A DNA stretch of 64,000 nucleotides, taken from assembly GCA_044227095.1 (NCBI GenBank), contig JBGAFV010000001.1, positions 4,836,001 through 4,900,000 on the forward strand. Reading direction: 5' to 3'. This DNA comes from JACMLD01 sp044227095 (GTDB taxonomy: Bacteria; Bacteroidota; Bacteroidia; Chitinophagales; Chitinophagaceae). Numbering within the stretch: position 1 is the stretch's first letter; every line of letters starts with the position of its first letter. The translations under genes and the position numbers were made by a program. The notes under the pieces were generated by a model. It saw only the letters and a program-made list of their open reading frames with translations. It had not been told where the DNA came from and did not search any database. Positions 46,463 through 55,979 of the stretch are shown here, in pieces.

Positions 46463-47395
46463 ATGATTCGCCATTACCAGAAATTTTTGTTGGTGCTAGC
46501 TTTTGGTTTGCTTATTAGCGCAACTACAGCAAAAGCCCAGCTTACAGATTTTATGAAAACCATTTTGCCCGAAGGAACAATTGCTTATGGCAATATCCCC
46601 TATGCAAATGACACATCACGTTTTCACCTGCTGGATATTTACCTGCCTGCAAAAACCACCAAACCCCTGCCGCTGGTTGTATGGGTACATGGCGGCGCAT
46701 GGATGCTAAACAATAAATACGCTGACATGAGCTACATGAAAACCACTGTAAAAAGTTTTATTGACAGCGGTTATGCACTTGCCTCCATAGACTACCGCTA
46801 TAGTACAACCGCAAAATTTCCAGCACAGATACAAGACTGCAACCAGGCGATACAGTTTTTATACGATAATGCAGCTAAATACAAACTGGATAAAAACAAA
46901 ATTGCCATTATTGGTTTTTCAGCAGGTGGCCATCTTGCATCATTACTGGGTTTATCTGCCAATAATAACATCAGCAGCTTTTATCCTGCAGGCAAAAAGC
47001 CTGCATTCAAAATAAGCACTGTGCTTGATTTCTATGGCCCTTCAGATTTATATATACTTGGCGCAGCGCCGGATACAACGATCAATAACGAACGCAACCC
47101 GGTATCCATTTTACTTGGCGCAATGCCATTACAAAGACCAGATCTTGCCAAAACTGCAAGTCCTGCTACTTACGTTGATAAAAATGATCCGCCTTTCTTA
47201 ATTGTGCAGGGAGAAAAAGATGAGTCAGTTCCTTACACGCAATCAGTATTGCTGCATTCATGGCTTGATCTTGCAAGTGTAAAAAATGATATTATTGTAG
47301 TGCCTGGCGCACCACACTATGGACCTATGTTTGATGCAGAAAATATAAGGGCGAAAATTTTTTATTACCTGCGCACATATTTAAGAACGCCATGA
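46463..47395 (+). CDS. Secreted alpha/beta hydrolase (esterase)
   Basis: 310 aa from ATG 46463 (MIRHYQKFLLVLAFGLLISA signal peptide). BD-FAE / esterase-type alpha/beta hydrolase: oxyanion block VWVHGGAWML, nucleophile in IIGFSAGGHLAS, Asp in GEKDESVPY, His in PGAPHYGPMF. Probably hydrolyses acyl or aryl esters in the periplasm. Confidence 0.88.
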   Translation: MIRHYQKFLLVLAFGLLISATTAKAQLTDFMKTILPEGTIAYGNIPYANDTSRFHLLDIYLPAKTTKPLPLVVWVHGGAWMLNNKYADMSYMKTTVKSFIDSGYALASIDYRYSTTAKFPAQIQDCNQAIQFLYDNAAKYKLDKNKIAIIGFSAGGHLASLLGLSANNNISSFYPAGKKPAFKISTVLDFYGPSDLYILGAAPDTTINNERNPVSILLGAMPLQRPDLAKTASPATYVDKNDPPFLIVQGEKDESVPYTQSVLLHSWLDLASVKNDIIVVPGAPHYGPMFDAENIRAKIFYYLRTYLRTP

Positions 47396-47489
47396 ACTAA
47401 CGAACTATGAACTTTACACTTATCAGCTCTATTATTTAAAAAAACGCAAATGACTCAAAGCTAATAGCTCATAGCTCGCAGCTTATTCC

Positions 47490-47497
47490 TATGTTTG
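47490..47497 (+). promoter_or_regulatory. -7 box of dapD
   Basis: TATGTTTG matches TAnnTTTG. Transcription would begin near 47504, which excludes a TTG start at 47495 and supports ATG 47516. Confidence 0.6.
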
Positions 47498-47515
47498 CAA
47501 AAATTTTTAAGCAGA

Positions 47516-48328
47516 ATGGAATTACAATCGCTCATTTTAGAAGCATGGGGCAACCGTGAGTTGCTGAAAGACAACAAATACAATGACGCTGTAAAAGCAG
47601 TGATAGAAGAAGTTGATAAAGGAAGATTACGTACAGCTGCACCTGTTGCAGAAGGCTGGCAGGTAAATGAATGGGTAAAGCAGGCTATTCTCATGTACTT
47701 CTCTATTCAGCCCATGCAAACATGGAGTGTAGAGCCTTTTGAGTTTTATGATAAAATGTTGTTGAAGAAAAATTATAAAGAACTTGGTGTACGTGCAGTG
47801 CCCCATGCAGTAGCCCGCTACGGCGCTTACATTGCAAAAAACGTTGTTCTAATGCCAAGTTATGTAAACATTGGCGCTTATGTTGATGAGGGATCTATGG
47901 TTGATACCTGGGCAACGGTAGGCAGTTGCGCACAAATAGGGAAAGGTGTTCACCTTAGCGGAGGTGTTGGCATTGGCGGTGTTCTGGAACCTTTGCAGGC
48001 AAGCCCTGTAATTGTAGAAGATGGCTGCTTTGTGGGAAGCCGTTGTATAGTAGTAGAAGGTGTGCGTGTAGAAAAAGAAGCTGTGCTAGGCGCTAATGTT
48101 GTGCTTACACAATCAACCAAAATAATTGATGTAAGCGGTAGTACACCGATTGAATACAAAGGACGTGTACCAGCAAGAAGCGTAGTAATACCCGGCACTT
48201 ACAATAAAAAATTTGCAGCAGGCGAATACGGTGTTGGTTGCGCATTAATTATTGGCCAGCGCAAGCCCAGCACAGACTTAAAGACTAGCCTCAATGATGC
48301 ACTGCGTGATTTTAATGTTGCTGTCTGA
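47516..48328 (+). CDS. dapD: 2,3,4,5-tetrahydropyridine-2,6-dicarboxylate N-succinyltransferase
   Basis: 270 aa from ATG 47516. Left-handed beta-helix acyltransferase of the succinylase branch of lysine/DAP synthesis. N-terminal helical domain (RELLKDNKYNDAVKAVIEEVDKG), AVARYGAYIAKNVVLMPSYVNIG, hexapeptide turns (VGSCAQIGKGVHLSGGVGIGGVLEP, EDGCFVGSRCIVVEGV), and the closing ARSVVIPGTY. Normal length. No adjacent dap genes. Confidence 0.95.
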   Translation: MELQSLILEAWGNRELLKDNKYNDAVKAVIEEVDKGRLRTAAPVAEGWQVNEWVKQAILMYFSIQPMQTWSVEPFEFYDKMLLKKNYKELGVRAVPHAVARYGAYIAKNVVLMPSYVNIGAYVDEGSMVDTWATVGSCAQIGKGVHLSGGVGIGGVLEPLQASPVIVEDGCFVGSRCIVVEGVRVEKEAVLGANVVLTQSTKIIDVSGSTPIEYKGRVPARSVVIPGTYNKKFAAGEYGVGCALIIGQRKPSTDLKTSLNDALRDFNVAV

Positions 48329-48351
48329 CAAGGAAAATTAAATCATTAACT

Positions 48352-48397
48352 ACCCTGGTGCAGAACAGTGTTCACAAGCACCGGGGTTTTTCTTTTT
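48352..48397 (+). terminator. Terminator of dapD
   Basis: ACCCTGGTGC and GCACCGGGGT arms (one G-T pair) followed by a T-rich stretch, 23 bp past the dapD stop. Confidence 0.8.
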
Positions 48398-48401
48398 AAC
48401 A

Positions 48402-49325
48402 ATGGAGAAAAAGCAACATAGTATTTCACTAATTGGTTTTACCATTACTTTTTTGGGAGCAGTTTTATTTTCTACAAAAGCCATTATTGTAAAAAAAGCT
48501 TTTCACGATACGCACACAGATGCGCTTTCATTATTGGCTGTAAGAATGATTTTTTCTTTGCCATTTTATATTGGCATTGCATTGTTTGCGGGTAATAAAA
48601 AAGACAATGTTCCTTTTACAAAGCAGCAATGGATTTGGGTAATTGTATTGGGGCTTTTTGGTTATTACATCAGCAGCTTCCTGGATTTTGTTGGGCTAAA
48701 ATATGTTTCTGCAGGATTGGAGCGATTGATACTGTTTCTATATCCAACATTTGTAGTGTTTATTAATGCAAGCCTGTTTAAACAAAAAATTAGCCGCAAC
48801 CAGTTAATAGCCTTAGCACTTACTTATTCTGGAATTTTCATTGCTTACTACGGACAATTATCTGTAGAAAATCCTGGTTACAATTTTTATCTCGGCAGCT
48901 TCTGTATTTTTTTGTGCGCCATTACCTATGCCATTTATATTGCCGGCAGCGGAAAATTGATTCCACAGGTTGGTGCGGGAAAGTTTACAGCATATGCAAT
49001 GCTCTCTTCCACTGCAGGTGTGTTTGTTCATTATGCCATTGCCGGTAATTATCAATTGCTGCATTCAGGAACTGAATATTGGGGTTACGGCATTTTGCTG
49101 GCAATTATGGCAACAGTTATCCCTTCTTTTTTAATTTCTTATGGCATGAAGCAAATTGGCTCTAATAATGTAGCCATTGTTTCTGGCATTGGACCTGTAT
49201 CAACCATAGTGCAGGCGCATTTTATTCTTGGCGAAAAAATATTTACACAACAGATTATAGGCACTATACTGGTAATTGCCGGCGTTTTGCTCATTGGCTG
49301 GAAAAGCAGGGAAAAAACGAGCTAA
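48402..49325 (+). CDS. DMT-family (EamA) transporter
   Basis: 307 aa with ten predicted membrane helices in two EamA repeats (GAVLFSTKAIIVKKA; AVRMIFSLPFY; YVSAGLERLILFLYP; then the second half with PSFLISYGMKQIGSNNVAIVSGIGPVSTIV). Inner-membrane metabolite exporter; substrate not predictable. Starts just after the dapD terminator. Confidence 0.9.
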   Translation: MEKKQHSISLIGFTITFLGAVLFSTKAIIVKKAFHDTHTDALSLLAVRMIFSLPFYIGIALFAGNKKDNVPFTKQQWIWVIVLGLFGYYISSFLDFVGLKYVSAGLERLILFLYPTFVVFINASLFKQKISRNQLIALALTYSGIFIAYYGQLSVENPGYNFYLGSFCIFLCAITYAIYIAGSGKLIPQVGAGKFTAYAMLSSTAGVFVHYAIAGNYQLLHSGTEYWGYGILLAIMATVIPSFLISYGMKQIGSNNVAIVSGIGPVSTIVQAHFILGEKIFTQQIIGTILVIAGVLLIGWKSREKTS

Positions 49326-49367
49326 AAAAAACTGTTTAATTACATGAGTAAGTTTGTTTTTACCTCC

Positions 49368-49375
49368 TATATTTG
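49368..49375 (+). promoter_or_regulatory. -7 box of tRNA-Leu
   Basis: TATATTTG, exact TAnnTTTG, 18 bp before the tRNA. Confidence 0.65.
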
Positions 49376-49393
49376 CAGCCCTGAATGAAAGTT

Positions 49394-49480
49394 GCCCAGA
49401 TGGCGAAATTGGTAGACGCACTGTGTTCAGGTCGCAGCGTCCGCAAGGATGTGCTGGTTCGAATCCAGTTCTGGGCACCA
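49394..49480 (+). tRNA. tRNA-Leu (anticodon CAG)
   Basis: 87 nt with encoded CCA. Acceptor GCCCAGA / TCTGGGC, anticodon loop TTCAGGT giving CAG, a long variable arm (CGTCCGCAAGGATG), and T-arm GGTTCGAATCC. Reads CUG. Its 3' end and terminator are partly duplicated at 54977-55036. Confidence 0.95.
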
Positions 49481-49481
49481 T

Positions 49482-49518
49482 AAAAAAAAGGTAATCTTTA
49501 ATAAGATTGCCTTTTTTG
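49482..49518 (+). terminator. Terminator of tRNA-Leu
   Basis: AAAAGGTAATCTT and AAGATTGCCTTTT arms around TAAT, followed by T-run. Nearly repeated at 54991-55025. Confidence 0.8.
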
Positions 49519-49681
49519 TTTTTGCTACAACCTGGCATTGTGGCGCTATGTCAATCAACATTCCTTTATATATTGAATTTGAAAATTACTACTGTCGTCA
49601 AAGACAATTGATCGCATTTAATTAAGTAGCTGTTTATTTTTCTGAAAGCATCATTACATTAAATCATAAATTTTAAAGTCC

Positions 49682-50326
49682 TTATTGCAAACCACCGGTA
49701 TTTATAAAATTTACAAGCAGCGCCGTATTCTTAAATTTTAATTTTTTAAGAATATTGCGCCTATGCACTTCCACCGTTCTTGTAGAAATTTGTAGTCTTG
49801 CGGCAATTTCTTTCGACTGTGATCCTTGTTTAACCCAATTGATTACTTCCCTTTCCCGGCTTGTTATGCAATTAATATCCGGTGCCTGCTGGCTTTTTCC
49901 AAAGATTATCCGGCCTGAGGAATCATCGTGCTCAATCTCATTACAAATATATACACCACCCCTGCTTACTTCCAGTATAGCGTTAATGATTTCATCCTTC
50001 GATGATATCTTTGAAACATATCCCTTTGCTCCCAATTGTATTATTTTTTCTACGCTGGGCGAATGTATAGATGAAGAAACAACAATCACTTTTGCATTCG
50101 GGTATTCGGTAAAAACTTGTGATAAGTTGTTTACTCCCGTAAAGGATAATGAATCTACAGACAACAGTATTATATCTGGCTGATGCCTGCCAATGTTCAA
50201 CGTAAATTCTTCTCCAATACCACTTGTGCCAACTACAAAGAAACGCGGATCGTTATTAAGCATAATTGCCCAAATCTCCCTGATAAGCTTGAAATCATCT
50301 GCAATAAGTACGTGGATTTTATTCAT
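49682..50326 (-). CDS. NarL/LuxR-type regulator with Ser in place of phospho-Asp
   Basis: 214 aa. N-terminal receiver domain and C-terminal LuxR-type HTH (ITSREREVINWVKQGSQSKEIAARLQISTRTVEVHRRNIL). The acidic pair (Asp 10, Asp 11), the Ser in VVSSS and Lys in GYVSK are present, but the residue aligned with the phospho-acceptor Asp is Ser 56 (ILLSVDSLSF). So it is probably a phosphorylation-independent regulator. A paralogue with the same change is at 59120. An FNR-like palindrome sits at 50434-50447, about 110 bp upstream of the start. Confidence 0.88.
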   Translation of the reverse strand: MNKIHVLIADDFKLIREIWAIMLNNDPRFFVVGTSGIGEEFTLNIGRHQPDIILLSVDSLSFTGVNNLSQVFTEYPNAKVIVVSSSIHSPSVEKIIQLGAKGYVSKISSKDEIINAILEVSRGGVYICNEIEHDDSSGRIIFGKSQQAPDINCITSREREVINWVKQGSQSKEIAARLQISTRTVEVHRRNILKKLKFKNTALLVNFINTGGLQ

Positions 50327-50433
50327 ATGGAAAAGGTTTTAAAATAAAGGCAAATACATTGATACGCATTTACACCTATTAACTAAATAAAAAATTCGTT
50401 ATTGCAAAAGAAGCCATGAATCGTAGTGGCGAT

Positions 50434-50447
50434 TTGACATTTATCAA
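50434..50447. promoter_or_regulatory. FNR/Crp-like operator
   Basis: TTGACATTTATCAA, TTGAY-N4-ATCAA palindrome. Matches two sites at 59657-59670 and 59741-59754. Confidence 0.5.
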
Positions 50448-50638
50448 ACAGCAGAGAATATCTCCTCATACATCACAACGTATGCGAATGACTATCACAC
50501 AATACCGTTGTGCAAAAATCCTTCTAGGTATTCTACGTACGTAAATATAATGGCACACAGTAGTAAAATATAAAGTCTTTTACGCACGTTTGCCACAAGT
50601 CATTAAATCCATATCCAGGTAAACCAATTATTTGAAAT

Positions 50639-52909
50639 ATGAAAACCGTACGCTATATACTCATCCATATTCAAAGATGTATCCTTTTATTAATTATTTT
50701 TTTCGTAAATGCACAGGCGGCAGTTTATCCTTCATCTTATGACATTGTTTATCACCGAATAAATATCACTGTTGACCCCGGCACCTCATCTGCTATATCT
50801 AACGGAAAAGTAACAACGTATTTTAAAACAACAGTAGCATCAGTAACGCAGATTGGATTTGACTTAAACACTTCAATGACAATAAGCTCAGTAAATTATC
50901 ATGGCACTCCGCTTCTTTCATCAAAATATCCGCAGGCATCAAACGCAGTAATTATTACTTTGCCCGCAGTAATACCAGCCATTGGTACACTTGACTCTAT
51001 AACAATAAACTATAGTGGCACCCCAGTTGGCCCGGGTTCACCAGTACCCAGCGGTTACAATTTCAATTCAACCAACAAAGCAATTTATACACTCGGTGAA
51101 TCATTTACCGGAAGTACATGGTGGCCCTGCCATGATTCTTTAAGCGATAAAATTGACTCGGTAGATTTAATTGTTACTACGCCATCTGCATACAGAGCCG
51201 CTGGCAATGGATTGGTTACAGAAACAATATCCGGCGCTAACAGGATTTCCACCTGGAAGACAAGATATAGAATAGCCACGTATATGATCAATTTTGCTGC
51301 AGCCAATTATGTTGATTACACCTATAATATAATTACTAATGGCAAGACACTTCCTGTCCATAACTATTTATATTCCGCAGATAACACGGCTACTTATAAA
51401 ACAGCCACTGATTTTATTCAAAGCATTTTACCGGTATATGTTTCACTATTTAATTCTGACTATCCTTTTGTCAATGAAAAATATGGCATAGCAGACTGTT
51501 ATGGAAGCTGGGGCGCTTTGGAAGTACAATCAATGACCTTTTGTGCTACCAACTCAATAACCAGCAATTCAACGCTTGCACATGAGTTAGCGCATCAATG
51601 GTTTGCAGACAAGTTAACTACAGACGATTGGCACCAAATATGGCTTAATGAGGGCTTTGCGCAATATTGTGAATCAGTAATCTATCCGGAAAACCTGTTA
51701 AGCGCATCCACTGCTGCCTCACGCAGATCAAGTTTAAAAAGTTCGGTTACAAACAGCAGTACTACATACGTGGGGAATATCAGCAGTGCTCAAACTATTT
51801 TTGCTTCCTCTTCTTCACTGTACCAGCCGTATGAAAAAGGTGCCATGATCCTGTCTATGCTAAGAAGCTGGATAGGCACTACAAAATTCTTTGCTGCTTT
51901 GCATAATTACCTGGAAGCACCTGGCCTTGCTTACAATTTTACCTCTGTTGACTCCTTGCAGAAATATATGCAGGCCCAAACTCCAAACGATCTTAATAAT
52001 TTTTTTTCCAACTGGGTGAATAAAAAAGGAACAGTAACTTATAGTGTAAAGTACCAGTATGTAACAAATGGCGTGTACATTCAACTGGTACAGTCTCCAA
52101 CCTCTGCAGGCGCGGGATATTTTGATATGCCTGTGCCACTTCAAATTAAAAATAGTTCAGGCCTGGACACAACCGTTATAATTATTGATCGTGGAGGAAA
52201 ACTTTATAACTCGGCTTCCGGAAATACCTACGGAACCAACACAATTTATTACAAACTTTCTGCCACACCCAACATCGCACCGGTTTTAGATCCAAATAAT
52301 AATGTGCTGGCAACCGCTTCGTCTACTACTTCCAGCTCCTCATTGAGCACAATGATAACATTGCCAATAGAAGATATTAATCTTACTATAACCGCAGACA
52401 AACAAGACGCTCATATCAACTGGATAATTAGTTCTACCGACAGCCTGAGTTCAATCAATATTGAAAAAAGCGCAAATGGATTTTCGTTCAAGAGTATAGC
52501 AGAGTACCACGTAACTAATTTACCCGATGGAAAATATACAGGCGAATTTTATGACAATAACGTTGATGACGGGCTAACATATTATCGCATTAAAGTTGTA
52601 AAGAATAATGGCCAATTCGTTTATTCTTTTATCAAATTATTCCGTACAAATGGAGCAAATAACTTGAAAATATCTCCCAACCCGGTACAAAACGGTTTTA
52701 CAGTTACAATCCCAATTCATTTTGTTGAAAATGGCAAAGCCGATATACTTATTTATGACAACACAGGATTATTAGTATCCCGTAAAAAAGTTGAAACAAC
52801 AGAAAACCATTTTTTCATTTCTGCCGAAAAACTTATCCCTGGCATTTACAAGATAATTGTAATAAATGAAACGCAACATCAATTGAAGGAACAGTTTCTG
52901 AAATTATAA
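50639..52909 (+). CDS. Secreted M1 metallopeptidase with T9SS C-terminal domain
   Basis: 756 aa. Signal peptide ends near residue 28 (NAQAA). M1 aminopeptidase domain with HELAHQWF (about 315-322) and NEGFAQYCE, Glu ligand about 338. The exopeptidase motif usually GAMEN is GALEVQ (about 292), with Asn replaced, so the substrate-end binding may differ. A linker (SSTTSSSSLS) precedes a fibronectin-like region and a T9SS type A sorting domain (NLKISPNPVQNGFTVT) at the C-terminus. Likely exported to the surface or medium. Confidence 0.9.
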   Translation: MKTVRYILIHIQRCILLLIIFFVNAQAAVYPSSYDIVYHRINITVDPGTSSAISNGKVTTYFKTTVASVTQIGFDLNTSMTISSVNYHGTPLLSSKYPQASNAVIITLPAVIPAIGTLDSITINYSGTPVGPGSPVPSGYNFNSTNKAIYTLGESFTGSTWWPCHDSLSDKIDSVDLIVTTPSAYRAAGNGLVTETISGANRISTWKTRYRIATYMINFAAANYVDYTYNIITNGKTLPVHNYLYSADNTATYKTATDFIQSILPVYVSLFNSDYPFVNEKYGIADCYGSWGALEVQSMTFCATNSITSNSTLAHELAHQWFADKLTTDDWHQIWLNEGFAQYCESVIYPENLLSASTAASRRSSLKSSVTNSSTTYVGNISSAQTIFASSSSLYQPYEKGAMILSMLRSWIGTTKFFAALHNYLEAPGLAYNFTSVDSLQKYMQAQTPNDLNNFFSNWVNKKGTVTYSVKYQYVTNGVYIQLVQSPTSAGAGYFDMPVPLQIKNSSGLDTTVIIIDRGGKLYNSASGNTYGTNTIYYKLSATPNIAPVLDPNNNVLATASSTTSSSSLSTMITLPIEDINLTITADKQDAHINWIISSTDSLSSINIEKSANGFSFKSIAEYHVTNLPDGKYTGEFYDNNVDDGLTYYRIKVVKNNGQFVYSFIKLFRTNGANNLKISPNPVQNGFTVTIPIHFVENGKADILIYDNTGLLVSRKKVETTENHFFISAEKLIPGIYKIIVINETQHQLKEQFLKL

Positions 52910-52966
52910 TCTAATCATCGACGGCAATTTGCCCTGGTAGTAAAAATTTATCCTAAAAAATCAATC

Positions 52967-54898
52967 ATGAAATCAAAATTAAAAATTCTTCCAACTTGTA
53001 TAACTAAGTATAGCATCACATGCATACTTGTTCTGGTTATATTAACGAATGAAGGTAAAACCCAGACAGCTACAGTTTCCAATCCATTGGCTATTGGGCA
53101 AAATTGCAGCGGAGGAAGCAATAATTTTAAGTCGTTTAGTTATGATTCTGTTACAAAGAAATTAACCCAGATAGGATTGAATTGTAATCCAAGCCTACAA
53201 TCACCCGGATTTAATCCTGGCGGCGGCAGCATTGCGTTTAGTCCTAAAGATCAAAAAGTATATTATATAGAAACTACCACTGGAAACAATTCAATTGTAT
53301 GGAGCTGGACTCCTGGCGTATGCCCTATATTGTCACAAGCACCCATATACACTTACTCAAGTACTTTTATAGTAGGACTGGAATTTAATACACTAACCGG
53401 CGATGGTTATCAGCTGGAATTTTCTACAGGTGCAGCACCTTATACTATTTACCTGCGAAAAGTAACAAGCTTTGGTCCGCCATTGGTAGCCGGAGCACCG
53501 CAACAAATCATTTTGCCCTCAGGCAAGCAAATTTATCAGCAAAACGGTGATATCTTAATTACACCGACAGGAAAAATGTATTTCGTTCTTGATAATAAAA
53601 TGTTTAGTCTTGATTATAGCCCTTATGGCACCGGAACGTTAAATGCAAATTATATTGACACCTTGAAAAATGGAGCAGGTAATAATGTAATCGGTTTATC
53701 TTATGCCAATGGTAATTTTATTGTAAGTGTGCAAGGAAGCAGTTGCAGTTATGCGCAGGTTGATATTAGTTCTGGTGCAGCATCAGTAAAACCAGTAACA
53801 CTTGCTTCAGGTAATTTTGTAGCTTATGATATGGCTACAATGGTAACAGGTATTGGCGCAGCAAAAGCTGTACAATCTTTGTCACTCACGGGTGTTAATC
53901 AATACAGGGTAGTATATGATATTAAAGTCAAAAACTACGGCAATGTTAATCTTAATTCGGTACAGGTAACTGATGACATAAAAACAGTATTTGGCAGCTC
54001 CTTTGTAAATGCATCTATTACTGCAGTTGGAACATTACCAACTGGGTTAACATTAAACCCTCTTTTTAATGGCAATACAATTACAGGAATTTTTACTGCA
54101 GGCAGTACGATGAAAGCAAGCCCTTCTGATTCTGCAATCATTAGAGTGACTGTTGACTTAAACAATCCAAATACTTTAACCACTTATCTTAATAGTGCAG
54201 TTGCAACTGCAACGGGAGCAATTTTTGCTAACAATGTAAGAGATTCTTCAGATAACCAGGCTTCATTAAATCCGGATATCAGCGGTACAGATGTGCCCGA
54301 TACAAAAGGCGAAGCAGTTCCTACACCCATTACTCCAATTATGTGGCTATTGCTTGACAACGATATTACATCATTTACCGCCAAAGCTAATAACACTGGC
54401 CTTATTAATATTGAGTGGACACTTGCCAACCAGGCAGCAGGTACAATTACAACATTGCAAAGAAGTTTGGATGGCCTATCATTTGTGCCAATTGCAAATT
54501 TCAACAGCAACGGATTAATAAAGGAGAATTATTCTTATCGGGATCAAAGTGCTTCACCAGTTACATATTACAGGCTGCAAATTAAAAGCACAGGCAACGC
54601 ATATATATACTCCCCTGTTCTTCGGGTTACCAACCAGGAAACAAATGAAAAGCTAACCATCCTGCCAAATCCTTTCCAGCAAACTTTGCATTTTATGTTT
54701 ACGATGGATAAAACCGAAATAATTAAATATCGCTTAATGAACTTCTCTTCGGTAGAAATACAATCTGGTGAATTCATTGGTCACCCTGGTAGCAATTTAT
54801 TCGTAATAGATGGATTAGATAAACTGCCTATGGGAAATTACATTTTGCTGGTTGCTTCAGGAAACAAGGTGTTTTCAAAAAAGGTATATAAAAATTAA
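52967..54898 (+). CDS. Secreted protein with DUF11-like and T9SS C-terminal domains
   Basis: 643 aa. Signal peptide ends near residue 33. The first about 300 residues look like a beta-propeller (repeated SYDSVTKKLTQIG, FSPKDQKVYYIET, ITPTGKMYFVLDNKMFSLD). A DUF11-like repeat follows (YRVVYDIKVKNYGNVNLNSV), then a fibronectin-like strand set (TTLQRSLDGLSFVPIANFN) and a T9SS type A C-terminal domain (LTILPNPFQQTLHFMF). Surface or secreted, function unknown. It follows the M1 peptidase by 57 bp and may share its transcript. Confidence 0.82.
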   Translation: MKSKLKILPTCITKYSITCILVLVILTNEGKTQTATVSNPLAIGQNCSGGSNNFKSFSYDSVTKKLTQIGLNCNPSLQSPGFNPGGGSIAFSPKDQKVYYIETTTGNNSIVWSWTPGVCPILSQAPIYTYSSTFIVGLEFNTLTGDGYQLEFSTGAAPYTIYLRKVTSFGPPLVAGAPQQIILPSGKQIYQQNGDILITPTGKMYFVLDNKMFSLDYSPYGTGTLNANYIDTLKNGAGNNVIGLSYANGNFIVSVQGSSCSYAQVDISSGAASVKPVTLASGNFVAYDMATMVTGIGAAKAVQSLSLTGVNQYRVVYDIKVKNYGNVNLNSVQVTDDIKTVFGSSFVNASITAVGTLPTGLTLNPLFNGNTITGIFTAGSTMKASPSDSAIIRVTVDLNNPNTLTTYLNSAVATATGAIFANNVRDSSDNQASLNPDISGTDVPDTKGEAVPTPITPIMWLLLDNDITSFTAKANNTGLINIEWTLANQAAGTITTLQRSLDGLSFVPIANFNSNGLIKENYSYRDQSASPVTYYRLQIKSTGNAYIYSPVLRVTNQETNEKLTILPNPFQQTLHFMFTMDKTEIIKYRLMNFSSVEIQSGEFIGHPGSNLFVIDGLDKLPMGNYILLVASGNKVFSKKVYKN

Positions 54899-55369
54899 AT
54901 GTAAAAATCGGGAGTAATAATTATGTGGTTAGTACAAATCCAGGTATTACTAATATTTTTCTATAGAAAGCTAGAACTTCCGGGCATCATAAAAAAAGGT
55001 AATCTCTAATAAGATTACCTTTTTTATTTTTGCCACAATATTAGTAGTAGCGTTCTGTAAACAAACAAAGAATTTGTTAGCGGTAATTTATTTTGGATTG
55101 ATGTATTCAAACTGTCCTTTTCTATTTCTTTTGCATGCTTGTATAAAGTTATACGCCAAAAAATGGTAAAGTAGTGAACCCATTTGTTCCACTTTGCTTC
55201 ATTATGAAAATTCTCAAGCCTGACAAATACGGACATGTTGAATAGATAGGTATTCACTTTGTTTTCTCCCTGGCTTTAAATAGTTGATAACGTTTACGGC
55301 TTGCTACTGTGCCTCCATTTTATAATATCGGGCCTAGCAAAATAGCAATTTAAAGCCGAATACTTAACG
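54899..55369. other. Intergenic region with partial tRNA-Leu 3' duplicate
   Basis: 54977-55036 resembles the 3' end of tRNA-Leu plus its terminator (TTCYGGGCAYCAT, then AAAAGGTAATCT-loop-AGATTACCTTTT at 54994-55023), matching about 50 of 60 positions. No full cloverleaf is present. The 77-codon open frame at 55024-55257 on the minus strand shows no family features. Confidence 0.5.
54991..55025 (+). terminator. Terminator copy of the tRNA-Leu terminator
   Basis: AAAAGGTAATCT and AGATTACCTTTT arms with T-run; probable terminator of the secreted-protein gene. Confidence 0.7.
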
Positions 55370-55912
55370 TCAGCATCCGCCTTTACGTGGTGCTCGTTTA
55401 TACATTATTTTACCATCTTGTTCTACATAGTCGCCCGATACTATTGGATATGCATACTTGGGCGCATGCATTACACTATGGCCTCTTATAATTATTTTGT
55501 CGTTAACTTTCAGGTTATGCAATTGCTGAAATTCATTAGCATTTTCCAGCCCAAAACTAAGAATATAATCATCCCCATTAATCCTTGCCATCACTCCGAA
55601 ACCTAATCTTGAGCCTGGTGGAAGAGAAAGAGAGGTTACAATAGCTTCCATATTGCTAGAATCACTCGTATGCTTTCTTATTTTAGCAGCCCCGGCAAGC
55701 ACTTTTTTACCTGCGGGAGACATTGTCCATTCTTTGTACTTTATACCATCAGGACTAGCCTCCCATTTTTCCCTTTCGGATTTCATTTCAGCAGCAGAGA
55801 GTGGCTTTGGGGTTGATTTTTTAGAAGTATCATTTTTAATTTCGCGGTTGGCAAATACCAGCCCGCTTATCGTAAGCAACAGTAAGATCAGCGAATAAAT
55901 AACTTTTTTCAT
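55370..55912 (-). CDS. Secreted protein ending in KGGC
   Basis: 180 aa. Signal peptide (MKKVIYSLILLLLTISGLVFA). After a charged N-terminal part (PLSAAEMKSEREKWEASPDG) comes a small beta domain (YILSFGLENANEFQQLHNL; NDKIIIRGHSVMHAPKYAYP), perhaps OB-like. It ends MYKRAPRKGGC. The adjacent gene at 55980 also ends in KGGC although the two proteins are otherwise unrelated. Same transcription direction and 67 bp apart, so probably one operon. Function unknown. Confidence 0.75.
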   Translation of the reverse strand: MKKVIYSLILLLLTISGLVFANREIKNDTSKKSTPKPLSAAEMKSEREKWEASPDGIKYKEWTMSPAGKKVLAGAAKIRKHTSDSSNMEAIVTSLSLPPGSRLGFGVMARINGDDYILSFGLENANEFQQLHNLKVNDKIIIRGHSVMHAPKYAYPIVSGDYVEQDGKIMYKRAPRKGGC

Positions 55913-55979
55913 AATTTTTGTAAGTTAAATTTTTGTTTGCCGCAACGTCCCGTTCCGGAGAAGTTGCTGGATTTTTTTT

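Noticed and set aside
55024..55257. 77-codon minus-strand frame in the gap after the T9SS protein
   Set aside because: Overlaps the terminator copy, no signal or domain; composition looks like chance.
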